Assembly (NCBI GenBank): GCA_020722085.1
Contig: DYLN01000003.1
Span: 1-64,000, forward strand
DNA from: Melioribacter roseus
Lineage (GTDB): Bacteria; Bacteroidota; Ignavibacteria; Ignavibacteriales; Melioribacteraceae
Reading direction: 5' to 3'
DNA: 64,000 bases
Shown here: positions 31,128-40,713 of the stretch, one piece after another
How the letters are laid out: each line of letters starts with the position of its first letter
Position numbering within the stretch: position 1 is the stretch's first letter
Program-made: the position numbers and the translations under genes
The notes under the pieces: generated by a model
Told to the model about the DNA's origin: nothing
Databases searched by the model: none
The model's input: only the letters and a program-made list of their open reading frames with translations

Positions 31128-31562
31128 TTGATAAAAGAAAAAAGAATTTTAGCTTTAGATTTTGGTGAAGTAAGAATAGGGCTGGCAATTACCGACCCAT
31201 TGAATTTATTTGCTTATCCGCTTAAAACCATTTCTAACGATGAAAATACCCTTCAGGAGCTTGATAAAATTATAAAAGAGAATAACGTTGTAAAGATAGT
31301 GTTAGGTAATCCCTTAAAAGAAAATGGTACCGAATCAAAAATCTCGACTCTTGTAAGAAAATTCAAAGCAAAACTTGAATCTAAATTCCTCTTGGAAGTT
31401 GAACTGGTTGATGAACGGTATTCCTCCGAAATTGCAAGACAAAATATCATTCAAACCGTAGTTTCAACCAAAAAAAGGAAGGATAAATCACTGGTTGATA
31501 TGAATGCGGCATACGTACTGCTTCAGGATTACCTAAGAAAAAAGTTAAGTGAGCACGGCTAA
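31128..31562 (+). CDS. ruvX: Holliday-junction resolvase-like protein / pre-16S rRNA nuclease YqgF (TTG start)
   Basis: ILALDFGEVRIGLAITDP, VDERYSS, KKRKDKSLVDMNAAYVLLQDYL. Confidence 0.92.
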   Translation: MIKEKRILALDFGEVRIGLAITDPLNLFAYPLKTISNDENTLQELDKIIKENNVVKIVLGNPLKENGTESKISTLVRKFKAKLESKFLLEVELVDERYSSEIARQNIIQTVVSTKKRKDKSLVDMNAAYVLLQDYLRKKLSEHG

Positions 31563-31639
31563 ATGCAACTTTTAAATTGACATTTTTATCTATATAAATT
31601 ATTTTCAGTAAGAAATTCAATAAAATTGGGAGCAATTAT

Positions 31640-31924
31640 ATGACACTTGATGCACTAGGCATGATCGAAACCAAAGGTTTAGTCGGTGCAATCGAAGCAG
31701 CCGACGCCATGGTTAAAGCAGCAAAAGTAGAACTAATTGGAAAAGAAACTATTGGCGGCGGTTATGTTACTGTTATGGTTCGCGGCGATGTTGGCGCTGT
31801 AAAAGCTGCCACCGATGCCGGCGCAGCAGCAGCACAGCGTGTTGGCGAACTAGTTTCCGTTCATGTTATTCCTCGTCCTCACTCAGATGTTGAATTGATA
31901 CTTCCCAAACGTCCAAAAGCTTAA
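31640..31924 (+). CDS. Bacterial microcompartment hexameric shell protein (BMC-H, PduA/EutM-like)
   Basis: [81 protein letters not shown]. Confidence 0.97.
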   Translation: MTLDALGMIETKGLVGAIEAADAMVKAAKVELIGKETIGGGYVTVMVRGDVGAVKAATDAGAAAAQRVGELVSVHVIPRPHSDVELILPKRPKA

Positions 31925-31933
31925 GAAGTAATT

Positions 31934-32710
31934 ATGCAGCAAGCTCTCGGATTAATAGAGACGAAAGGTCTGGTCGGTGCTATAGAGGCTGCCGACGCTA
32001 TGGTGAAGGCAGCCAATGTTAAGCTTATAGGGAAAGAAAAAGTTACTGGCGGATTGATTACTGTTAAGGTAATAGGAGAAGTTGCTGCAGTAAAATTTTC
32101 TGTTGATGCGGGAGCTGCAGCAGCACAGAGAGTCGGAGAGTTAATATCAACCCACGTTATTCCGCGCCCGGATAATCAAATTGACGCTATCGTTTACGAC
32201 GGAGGTAGCGTTATCTCAGACGAGGCAGAAGAAAAGCCGAAACAACAGCCCGCGAAAAAAGAAACATTGGACACAGAAGAATTATTATCGTCTGAAGAAA
32301 GCAGAGAAGAAGCCCAAGCCAAAAACGAAAAGGTTGAAACACGAAAAGAAGAGTACGAGGACAAAAAAGAACAAAAACCCCTTTCACTTAAAGCCCCAAC
32401 CAGAAGAGGCAGACCAAAGAAAATAACATCGGAAAGAGAATTTATTTCTCCCACCCTTTCCAAGTTAACTTCTGAAATCAAGAAAGAACTGGGAGGTGAA
32501 TACTCCGAAGAACCGGCGAAAGTAACTAAGAGTACAGAAAAAGAGTCCACTCCTCGCTCGGATGTTCCTTCCGATGAAGAATTACTGAAATTAAATGTTC
32601 ATGAGCTCCGAAGGCTTGCCAGAAGCTTCGTGAGCTTTCCAATTAAGGGACGGGAAATTTCCAAAGCCAACCGGGAAATTTTAATGGATTATTTCGATCA
32701 AATGAGATGA
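31934..32710 (+). CDS. BMC-H shell protein with long charged linker and C-terminal Rho_N/SAP-like segment
   Basis: Residues 1-85 BMC domain ([47 protein letters not shown]...HVIPRP); then Glu/Lys-rich linker; C-terminal DEELLKLNVHELRRLARSFVSFPIKGREISKANREILMDYF. Confidence 0.92.
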   Translation: MQQALGLIETKGLVGAIEAADAMVKAANVKLIGKEKVTGGLITVKVIGEVAAVKFSVDAGAAAAQRVGELISTHVIPRPDNQIDAIVYDGGSVISDEAEEKPKQQPAKKETLDTEELLSSEESREEAQAKNEKVETRKEEYEDKKEQKPLSLKAPTRRGRPKKITSEREFISPTLSKLTSEIKKELGGEYSEEPAKVTKSTEKESTPRSDVPSDEELLKLNVHELRRLARSFVSFPIKGREISKANREILMDYFDQMR

Positions 32711-32773
32711 TTGCACGATAACCGTACCCTCCAGTTATCCTTCTACTGAAATAAGTTTTTTTTATATTTAAGC

Positions 32774-33685
32774 ATGAAGAAAAAAATTATTACAATAACA
32801 TTTATTACGCTTTTTTCAATTGGGCTATGGGCTTCGGTTTCACTGTCCGGAGAATATTTTACCTCGATAACAGTCCCGGTTAATATTGTTGATTTGCCGG
32901 AAAGCTATACTGTAAGCAATATCAGCCCTAAGGAAATTACACTCACGATAAAGGCTCAGGGATGGGAAATATCCAAACTAACTCTCGGCAGAAAAATTCA
33001 ATTTGATATTTCTGCTGAGTCCAAAGCCGGCAGCCATAAGGTGACAGTTAAGAATTTTGTTAATAATAATTCATGGATTTCATCTACAATTCAGGTTATA
33101 GAAATTGTCCCGCATGAAATTACATTCAGCGTAGAAAAATTAAAAAGCAAAAAAGTAGTTATCGTTCCGCGTTTGGATTTGCATTTTAAGCAGGGCTACG
33201 ATCGGACCTCGAATATTTTTGTAGAGCCTGACACAACTGTTATTTTCGGTGCTGAAAGTATCGTAAAAAATATAGATACGGCAAAAACAGTTTTCAAATT
33301 AATCGACGAAATTGAAGAGCCGTTTTTACAAGAAATCCCTCTGCAAAATATAGAAGGAATTACGTATAAGGCAAAAAATTGTGCGGTAAAATTTGACGTT
33401 CAAAAAATTGCTGATAAAACTTTTGATGATATTCCTGTCGAGGTAATCAATGTTCCAAGAGGGAAAGAATTAACTTTATATCCTTCAAAAATTAGTATTG
33501 TTCTACGCGGCGGACTCAACCTACTCGGGAAAATGTCGAATGACGACTTAAAACCTTTTGTTGATTTTTGGACAGCTTACAAAGACGAAAGCGGTACCGT
33601 CGAACCGAAATTAAAAATACCTGAGTACACAAAATTAATTGCCAAAATACCATCTAAATTACAATACGTTATTAAACAGTTATAA
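32774..33685 (+). CDS. YbbR-like domain protein
   Basis: N-terminal TM then YbbR-type repeats (TVPVNIVDLPESYTVSNISPKEITLTIKAQG; IPVEVINVPRGKELTLYPSKISIVLRG). Confidence 0.75.
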   Translation: MKKKIITITFITLFSIGLWASVSLSGEYFTSITVPVNIVDLPESYTVSNISPKEITLTIKAQGWEISKLTLGRKIQFDISAESKAGSHKVTVKNFVNNNSWISSTIQVIEIVPHEITFSVEKLKSKKVVIVPRLDLHFKQGYDRTSNIFVEPDTTVIFGAESIVKNIDTAKTVFKLIDEIEEPFLQEIPLQNIEGITYKAKNCAVKFDVQKIADKTFDDIPVEVINVPRGKELTLYPSKISIVLRGGLNLLGKMSNDDLKPFVDFWTAYKDESGTVEPKLKIPEYTKLIAKIPSKLQYVIKQL

Positions 33686-33687
33686 AT

Positions 33688-34320
33688 ATGTTCATAACTT
33701 TTGAAGGACTGGATTTCTGCGGTAAGTCCACTCAAGTAAAACTTCTTGTGGAATACTTGAAAAAGAAAAACGAGAAGGTAAAAGTTTTTCGTGAGCCGGG
33801 GGGGACAAATATTTCCGAAAAGATAAGAAGTATTTTACTTGACAAGAATAATAGTGAAATGATTTTTGAAACGGAACTTCTTTTATTTGCAGCAAGCAGA
33901 TCGCAGCTAGTAAATGAAAAAATTATTCCTCTGCTGGCTGAGGGATATTATATTATATCCGACCGCTTCCACGATTCTTCAATTGCCTACCAAGGTTATG
34001 GCAGAGGAATTGACTTGGAATTTGTGATTACTTTGCAAAATTTTGTAATTAAATCGGCTGTACCGGATATTACTTTTTTTATCGATATCCCGATTGAGGA
34101 AGTATTACTGAGAAAATCTAAAATAAAACATATCGAACTTGATCGTATTGAAATTTCTGAAAGATTGTTTTACGAAAAAGTTAGAGAAGGGTATCTGATA
34201 CTGTCAAAGAAAGAAAAAAGGTTTATTAAGATAGACGGCACAAAATCTATTGATGAAGTGTATCAAAAAATAATTAAAGAGATTGAAATCTATGAAACCA
34301 AAAAAGAAAACCTTGTATAA
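33688..34320 (+). CDS. tmk: Thymidylate kinase
   Basis: FITFEGLDFCGKSTQVKLL, FREPGGTNISEKIRSILL, DRFHDSSIAYQGYGRG. Confidence 0.96.
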   Translation: MFITFEGLDFCGKSTQVKLLVEYLKKKNEKVKVFREPGGTNISEKIRSILLDKNNSEMIFETELLLFAASRSQLVNEKIIPLLAEGYYIISDRFHDSSIAYQGYGRGIDLEFVITLQNFVIKSAVPDITFFIDIPIEEVLLRKSKIKHIELDRIEISERLFYEKVREGYLILSKKEKRFIKIDGTKSIDEVYQKIIKEIEIYETKKENLV

Positions 34321-35950
34321 AACTTTTGCCACTGTTGCTGTATTTTTTATCAGTACCGGCTTTTTACGAAGCGATGATGATATCTACCTGCAAATTAACA
34401 AATCAATTGAGATTTACGGAAAAGTCTATAAGGAAGTTACACTGAATTATGTCGACCAGATTGATCCTCATGAATTTATGCTTGCCGGAATAAGGGGTAT
34501 GCTGCAGTCGCTCGACCCGTACACAAATTTTATTGACGAATATCAGCAGAAAGATATTGATGTAATTACTACCGGAAAATACGGCGGAATCGGGGCAACT
34601 ATTGGAGTCCGTGATGATAATGTTACAATAGTCGATTTGATTGAAGGTTACTCGGCACAAAGACAGGGATTAAGGATTGGCGATATAATTACAAAAATAA
34701 ACGATACACCGATTTCGAAAGAAAATTACCATGATATATCCGAGCTGCTTAAAGGAGACGTGGGGACAACTCTTACAATAACAATACAACGCGAAGGCGT
34801 TGATCACCCCATGAATTTTGATCTTGTCCGTGAGGAAGTTGAAGTAAAAAATTTAACATATTATGGATTTGTGCCGGCGAGCAGCAACAATGCATACTTA
34901 AAATTAAGCGGGTTTACAAGAACTGCCGGCGATGAAGTAAAAAAAGCTCTGCTCGATTTGAAATCCCAGAAAGAAATAAAATCGTTAATTCTTGATTTAA
35001 GAGGGAACCCAGGCGGACTGTTGGATGCAGCGATTGATGTTGCCGAAAAATTTTTGAAGAAAAATCAGCTTATCGTATCGGTTAAAGGCAGAGATTCTTT
35101 GAGCGAAAGAAGATTCACTTCGAATGAGGAACCGATTTTGCCAGATACTAAAATGGTTGTACTAATTGACGGGGGTACGGCTTCTGCTTCAGAGATTGTC
35201 GCCGGCGCTTTGCAGGATCATGACCGCGCAGTGATTCTCGGTACTCCTTCTTTCGGCAAAGGTCTGGTTCAAAGTGTTATTCCTCTTTCATACAACACTT
35301 CTTTAAAAATTACCAACGGGAAATATTATACCCCTTCTGGTAGAAGCATCCAAAAAATAGATTATACTGCCAACAATAAAGTGATAGTCGATAAAGACGA
35401 TTCTTCCAAAGAAAAATTTTATACCGATAATAAAAGATATGTCTTTTCTCATGGAGGAATTACACCGGATACAATAATACAAAGTATTTCGGAATCCAAG
35501 CCAGTGCAGAAACTTTTAGCAGAAGGCATGTTCTTTAAGTTTGCAACCAATTATTACAACAAAAATTCCAATCTTGATTTAAAGAAAATTTCTTCCCAAA
35601 AGTTATTTGATGATTTCATGAAATATGTTCATGAGCAGAAATTTGAGTTTACTTCGCAGCAGGCTGATCTGGCTGCCCGTCTTAAAGAAATGCTTCAAGA
35701 GGATAGTTATTCGGCTGAAATTATAAATGAAATAGATTCACTGCAAAAATCGATTGAGAATTTCGATAACAAAGAATTAAAAAATTACAAAAATGATATT
35801 GTAGCCGAATGCAAAGAAGAATTAGCCGCCAGAATTAACGGCAGGCTGGGCAGAATTATGGAATCACTCGAATACGATAAACAGTTTGATGCTGGATTGT
35901 CTCTTTTACGCAACGAAAAAGTTTATAACGCACTGCTTTCCGTAAAATAA
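34292..35950 (+). CDS. S41-family C-terminal processing peptidase
   Basis: PDZ (GIGATIGVRDDNVTIVDLIEGYSAQRQGLRIGD), LRGNPGGLLDAAI, VLIDGGTASASEIVAGALQDHDRAVILGTPSFGKGLVQ. Confidence 0.93.
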   Translation: MKPKKKTLYKTFATVAVFFISTGFLRSDDDIYLQINKSIEIYGKVYKEVTLNYVDQIDPHEFMLAGIRGMLQSLDPYTNFIDEYQQKDIDVITTGKYGGIGATIGVRDDNVTIVDLIEGYSAQRQGLRIGDIITKINDTPISKENYHDISELLKGDVGTTLTITIQREGVDHPMNFDLVREEVEVKNLTYYGFVPASSNNAYLKLSGFTRTAGDEVKKALLDLKSQKEIKSLILDLRGNPGGLLDAAIDVAEKFLKKNQLIVSVKGRDSLSERRFTSNEEPILPDTKMVVLIDGGTASASEIVAGALQDHDRAVILGTPSFGKGLVQSVIPLSYNTSLKITNGKYYTPSGRSIQKIDYTANNKVIVDKDDSSKEKFYTDNKRYVFSHGGITPDTIIQSISESKPVQKLLAEGMFFKFATNYYNKNSNLDLKKISSQKLFDDFMKYVHEQKFEFTSQQADLAARLKEMLQEDSYSAEIINEIDSLQKSIENFDNKELKNYKNDIVAECKEELAARINGRLGRIMESLEYDKQFDAGLSLLRNEKVYNALLSVK

Positions 35951-35982
35951 TTATTTTGTTTATTGAAACACCTGTTCGCATG

Positions 35983-37680
35983 TCATGGCAAAATCATAAC
36001 AGGGTGATCTCCGCTGTTCTCTTGCCTGTAAAAAATATTTGCACCCAATTCTTCAATTGAACCGTAATCCTTTAGGTAATGGACACGAACCGATTCTTTA
36101 TTTCTTATCAGCCAGCCTAAAGCAATTTTTAATCTTTCTAAATCATTTTCATCCAGTTTTTCAAATAAGGAAATGCTGCCGTTAAAATAATCTTCAAGTG
36201 TTCTAGAAAAAGCGTCACTTTCAACTTCCAGGTTATTTTTTATTATCATTTTACCGTCAAGAAGCAGAATGTAATCTGGCTCACTGTAACCCGAAACTTC
36301 AAACATTACTTTGGCTTTGTTTATTGGTTCTGATAATATTGACGATTTGTGTATTTGTTGTAGAATTTTATTTACGAGATCTCTTACCCGTGCAGCGTCT
36401 TCATATTTTTGTTTTTCGGAAAGTTCTTTCATTTTGTTAAGCAGTCTGTTTACAGCCCATTGATTTTCACCGGCTAAAAATTCGTAGACAAAATCCAGTT
36501 CGTTTTTGTAGTCATTGTCGATATTCATTTGGACACACGGTGCTAGACATCGGTCAATATCAGCCAGATAACATTTTTTCTTTTTGCTGAGTTCTTTATC
36601 GCTGCATTCTCTCAGCTTAAAAGTTTTATCAATAATTTCTAATAAAGCTCTTGCTGTTTCTCTGCTTGAATAAGGTCCGAAATAATCGTTTCCGTCAAAA
36701 TCAAAATCGTTTGATTGAACAGCAGCCGGTACATCGTGTGTCAATAAAATCTTGATGAAGTAATTTTTGGAATAATGTTTAAGCATTGTGTTATATCGGG
36801 GAGAATGAACTTTAATCAGCTCGGCTTCTTTAAGCAAAGCGGTTAGCTCGGAATTAGCCGGCAAAAAACCGATTCTTTCTGCCTTCCTTATAATTTCTTT
36901 GGATTTACGCGGCGCATTATTCAAAAAGTAATTTGATACGCGCTGCTTTAACGATTTTGCTTTCCCGATATAAATTATTTTTTCGTTTTTATCTTTAAAG
37001 AAATAAACACCCGGACTGGCAGGCAAACTGCTTAAATCATTGGAGAGTTTCTTTTTTATTATCCTGTAAACGAGTGCAGAGCCCGGCGTTTTCTGAAAAT
37101 TAATTAAATCGCTTATGGTGTCGACATTGTGTTCGTTGCGCAGGCGGTCGAACATTCTTATGAAAATTTTTGCTGTTGCAGTTGAATCGCCCAAGCCTCG
37201 GTGAACATTCCTGTGCCGGATTTTAAGGTATCGTACTAAATTTCCGAGTGATTTGCTTCTGAGTTCGGGATAAAGTCTGCGCGCAAGTTTTAGCGTGCAC
37301 AAAGACGGATTTTGAGGAACGCTTAAGAACAAATTTTGACATTCATTTTTTAGAAACGAATAATCGAATTGAAGATTGTGAGCAATTAAAACCGAGCTGC
37401 CGAAAAATTTCTCAATCTCGGGAAATATGTTTTCAAAGGACGGAGCATTTACAACATCTTCATTCGATATACCCGTCATCTGCGTTATGAAATACGGTAT
37501 GTACATGCCAGGATTAATAAACGATTGAAATGTATCAACAATTTTACCTTTTTTTATTTTTACAATTCCAATCTCAATTACGCGGTCGCGAAGTGCGGAA
37601 GTACCGGTAGTTTCAAAATCAAATACACAATACTCGCCGTCTTCAAAAGGGATTTCGTTTATGTTTATTTCTGTTTTCAT
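35983..37680 (-). CDS. DnaQ-like DEDDh exonuclease fused to UvrC-type GIY-YIG endonuclease
   Basis: FDFETTGTSALRDRVIEIG, LIAHNLQFDYSFL, HRGLGDSTAT; then LPASPGVYFFKDKNEKIIYIGKAKSLKQRVSNYF and UVR-like QKYEDAARVRDLV. Confidence 0.88.
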   Translation of the reverse strand: MKTEININEIPFEDGEYCVFDFETTGTSALRDRVIEIGIVKIKKGKIVDTFQSFINPGMYIPYFITQMTGISNEDVVNAPSFENIFPEIEKFFGSSVLIAHNLQFDYSFLKNECQNLFLSVPQNPSLCTLKLARRLYPELRSKSLGNLVRYLKIRHRNVHRGLGDSTATAKIFIRMFDRLRNEHNVDTISDLINFQKTPGSALVYRIIKKKLSNDLSSLPASPGVYFFKDKNEKIIYIGKAKSLKQRVSNYFLNNAPRKSKEIIRKAERIGFLPANSELTALLKEAELIKVHSPRYNTMLKHYSKNYFIKILLTHDVPAAVQSNDFDFDGNDYFGPYSSRETARALLEIIDKTFKLRECSDKELSKKKKCYLADIDRCLAPCVQMNIDNDYKNELDFVYEFLAGENQWAVNRLLNKMKELSEKQKYEDAARVRDLVNKILQQIHKSSILSEPINKAKVMFEVSGYSEPDYILLLDGKMIIKNNLEVESDAFSRTLEDYFNGSISLFEKLDENDLERLKIALGWLIRNKESVRVHYLKDYGSIEELGANIFYRQENSGDHPVMILP

Positions 37681-37780
37681 TTTCTGTAAAAGCAAATTTA
37701 ATAAAATAGAATTATTGTAAGGGGCATTTTTATTATGATATGGGTCGATTCAACAAAGCGATTATTAATTAAGAAAACGA

Positions 37781-37832
37781 GGTCGGGACGGTCTGGCTAT
37801 CGTACAAAATTCTTTGGGAGACCGGCGTTCTA
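37781..37832. repeat. Candidate dispersed repeat with short inverted arms (GGTCT...AGACC)
   Basis: ggtcgggacggtctggctatcgtacaaaattctttgggagaccggcgttcta; GC-rich block in the AT-rich divergent intergenic region; single copy in window. Confidence 0.3.
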
Positions 37833-37903
37833 ATCAACTTTTCACTATTCACCCGATTTTCAATATATTTCACATCCTAAGAAAAAATTATGATTAAAGA
37901 TTA

Positions 37904-38713
37904 GTGAACATAAATATTTTATTCATAGGCGACATTGTAGGCAAGCCCGGAATGGATATCGTTCAGATGTATCTGCCCGGACTTCAAAAAAAATACAAAG
38001 CAGATATAACAATAGTGAATGGCGAGAACGCATCCGACGGTAAAGGATGCACAGATAAAGAAGCCAAACAGCTTTTTGAATTAGGCGTAGATACAATAAC
38101 CGGCGGTAATCATACATGGGATAAACCGCAGTCCCAAGAATTTTTGAAGAAAGAACCGCGCTCAATTAGACCTATGAATTATCCGAAAGGAACTCACGGA
38201 AACGGTTATTATATAATTCCAAATCATAAAGGAAAAGTTGCTGTATTAAACTTGCAGGGCAGAGCTTACATGGCTGCAATCGATTGTCCTTTTAGAACAT
38301 CGGACTGGGTTATATCAAAGCTTAAAAATGAAACGAATATTATTGTTGTCGATTTTCATGCCGAAGCAACTGCAGAAAAACTTGCACTTGCAAATTATCT
38401 TGATGGAAAAGTCTCGGCAATTATCGGGACGCATACTCATATACAAACTGCCGATGAAAGAATCTTAGCCAACGGAACAGGCTATATCACGGATGTTGGA
38501 ATGACCGGTCCGTACGATTCGGTAATAGGCATGAAAACAGATGCTGCAATAAACAGGTTTTTATATCAAACTCCTCAGAAATACCAGACCGCAACAGATA
38601 ATGTTCATCTCTGCGGTTTATTTTTTAAGATTGATATGCAATCCGGCAAGACTGTAGAGATAGAAAGAATATTTTTACCCGAATTTGATAAATTGATTGT
38701 TGAACCGGAGTGA
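37904..38713 (+). CDS. YmdB-family metallophosphoesterase (GTG start)
   Basis: ILFIGDIVGKPGMDIV, NGENASDGKG, TGGNHTWD, DFHAEATAEK, GTHTHIQTADERIL. Confidence 0.93.
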   Translation: MNINILFIGDIVGKPGMDIVQMYLPGLQKKYKADITIVNGENASDGKGCTDKEAKQLFELGVDTITGGNHTWDKPQSQEFLKKEPRSIRPMNYPKGTHGNGYYIIPNHKGKVAVLNLQGRAYMAAIDCPFRTSDWVISKLKNETNIIVVDFHAEATAEKLALANYLDGKVSAIIGTHTHIQTADERILANGTGYITDVGMTGPYDSVIGMKTDAAINRFLYQTPQKYQTATDNVHLCGLFFKIDMQSGKTVEIERIFLPEFDKLIVEPE

Positions 38714-38719
38714 GATGAA

Positions 38720-39610
38720 ATGGCAGTAATTATTGATGGCAAAAAAATAGCTTCGGAAATTAAAGAAGAACTAAAGCAGAAAATTGAATTACTGAAGACA
38801 AAGTATAACAAAATACCAGGTTTGGTAACTATACTTGTCGGAGATAATCCGGCTTCTCAAAGTTATGTTAATTCTAAAGTGAAAGCGTGCAGTGAAATCG
38901 GAATGAATTCGATGCTTGAGAGACACGATGATAAAATTAGTCAGAACGATTTGCTGAGAATTATAAATAAATATAATAACGATAATCGATTTCACGGCAT
39001 ATTGGTGCAGCTTCCTCTGCCGAAAAATATTAATGAAGATACAGTCATTGAATCAATTGATCCCCGGAAAGATGTAGACGGATTTCATCCTGTTAATGTT
39101 GGCAATCTTGTTATTGGCAAAGATACTTTTTATCCGTGTACGCCTTACGGTATTTTTGAACTTTTTAAGAGATATTCAATCGATCCGAAAGGTAAACATG
39201 TTGTTGTTGCCGGAAGAAGTAATATTGTCGGTAAACCGGTTGCAAATATTCTGCTTCAGAAAAAAGAAGGCGCAAATGCAGTGGTGACTGTCTGCCATTC
39301 TGCTGCAAAAGATTTGAGCGTTTATACAAAGCAGGCAGATATTCTTATTGCAGCAATCGGTAAGCCGAATTTTATTAAAGAGAACATGGTTAAGGAAGGC
39401 GTTGTTGTGATTGATGTCGGCATAAACCGCATTGAAGACAAGACGAAAGCAAAGGGATACAGAATAGTTGGCGATGTTGATTTCGAAAATGTCTCCCGGA
39501 AAGCTTCTTTTATTACGCCTGTGCCCGGTGGAGTGGGACTAATGACGGTTGCCATGCTGATGAAAAATACTTTAGAAGCTTTTGAAAGAATTGAATCACA
39601 AAAAAATTGA
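38720..39610 (+). CDS. folD: Methylenetetrahydrofolate dehydrogenase/cyclohydrolase
   Basis: [61 protein letters not shown]. Confidence 0.97.
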   Translation: MAVIIDGKKIASEIKEELKQKIELLKTKYNKIPGLVTILVGDNPASQSYVNSKVKACSEIGMNSMLERHDDKISQNDLLRIINKYNNDNRFHGILVQLPLPKNINEDTVIESIDPRKDVDGFHPVNVGNLVIGKDTFYPCTPYGIFELFKRYSIDPKGKHVVVAGRSNIVGKPVANILLQKKEGANAVVTVCHSAAKDLSVYTKQADILIAAIGKPNFIKENMVKEGVVVIDVGINRIEDKTKAKGYRIVGDVDFENVSRKASFITPVPGGVGLMTVAMLMKNTLEAFERIESQKN

Positions 39611-39615
39611 AGAAT

Positions 39616-40482
39616 ATGAACTCATCAATAATTGACAAAGTTGTATCTCAAGTATTCATAGAGAAGGCTCTTCATGATTTTTATTGCAAAGGAAATACGT
39701 GCGAAGGATGGGAGAGAAACATAGTAGATCAGCCGAATGCTGTACACAATATCATTAATAACGGTGCAGATCGAATTGCAGCAGGCTTGGGAATAGGAGA
39801 TGATCTTCACGATAGAAACCTTGCAAAATATATAGACCACACTTTGTTAAAGCCGGAAGCAACAATAGAAGACATAAAAACCTTATGTGCTGAAGCAAGA
39901 GAATACGGTTTTGCCTCTGTTTGTATTAACCCGTGTTTTGTTCCTCTTTGCAGAGATCTATTGAAAGGTTCTTCGGTAAAAGTTGGTACTGTTATTGGGT
40001 TCCCCCTCGGAGCTACTACCACAGAGGTGAAAAGAAACGAAGCCGAACAAGCTTTGAATAACGGTGCACAGGAAATTGATATGGTTATTAACATCGGGAT
40101 GCTGAAAAGCGGCAATTATGAATATGTTTTTAACGATGTAAATCAAGTTGTTCTTGCAGCAAAAAAACATAATGCGCTTTGCAAAGTAATTATTGAGACT
40201 GCTCTGTTAACAGATGAAGAAAAAATAAAAGCTTGTTTGATCAGCAAGGAAGCTAAGGCTGATTTTGTGAAAACTTCGACAGGTTTTAGCAAAGGTGGTG
40301 CAACTGCCGGTGACGTTGCATTAATGAAGTACGTTGTTGGAAGTACTGTTGGTGTTAAAGCTTCAGGTGGAATTAGAACTGCCGAAGATGCTGCTATAAT
40401 GATTGAGAGCGGTGCCGATCGTATTGGCGCAAGTGCAAGTGTTAAAATTGTTAAAGGTGAAAAATCATCTGGTGGTTATTAA
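39616..40482 (+). CDS. deoC: Deoxyribose-phosphate aldolase with N-terminal extension (possible encapsulation peptide)
   Basis: [35 protein letters not shown] (Schiff-base Lys), [10 protein letters not shown]; ~66-aa extension before the DERA core. Confidence 0.94.
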   Translation: MNSSIIDKVVSQVFIEKALHDFYCKGNTCEGWERNIVDQPNAVHNIINNGADRIAAGLGIGDDLHDRNLAKYIDHTLLKPEATIEDIKTLCAEAREYGFASVCINPCFVPLCRDLLKGSSVKVGTVIGFPLGATTTEVKRNEAEQALNNGAQEIDMVINIGMLKSGNYEYVFNDVNQVVLAAKKHNALCKVIIETALLTDEEKIKACLISKEAKADFVKTSTGFSKGGATAGDVALMKYVVGSTVGVKASGGIRTAEDAAIMIESGADRIGASASVKIVKGEKSSGGY

Positions 40483-40713
40483 GTGGTACTCGATCTAATT
40501 GTTATAAAAAGCGACGACGGTTTTACTGCAGAGGTCCCTTCTGTAAAAGGCTGCGAAAGCTGGGCTCATAAAGAGGAAGATGTAATTAATAAAACGCTGG
40601 AACTTATCCGTTTCTACCTGAAAATTCCCGGCGGAAGAAAAATTCTTGTGGATAGAGCAAGAAAAACTGGAAACACAACTGTGTATAAACTTGTCTTTGA
40701 AAAGTATCTATGA
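40483..40713 (+). CDS. HicB-like small protein (UPF0150-type fold)
   Basis: 76 aa; GFTAEVPSVKGCESWAHKEEDVINKTLELIRFYL matches the HicB pattern; GTG start immediately after deoC stop. Confidence 0.6.
   Translation: MVLDLIVIKSDDGFTAEVPSVKGCESWAHKEEDVINKTLELIRFYLKIPGGRKILVDRARKTGNTTVYKLVFEKYL

Noticed and set aside
32181-32550. Alternative-frame (+) and antisense ORFs over the BMC linker
   Set aside because: Arise from low-complexity Glu/Lys codons of the sense linker; no start context or homology.
31640-32710. Complete metabolosome operon
   Set aside because: No BMC-P, BMC-T or signature aldehyde dehydrogenase adjacent; flanked by ruvX and a YbbR gene, so only a partial or dispersed locus can be claimed.
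40483-40713. Full HicAB toxin-antitoxin system
   Set aside because: No HicA-like ORF on either side.
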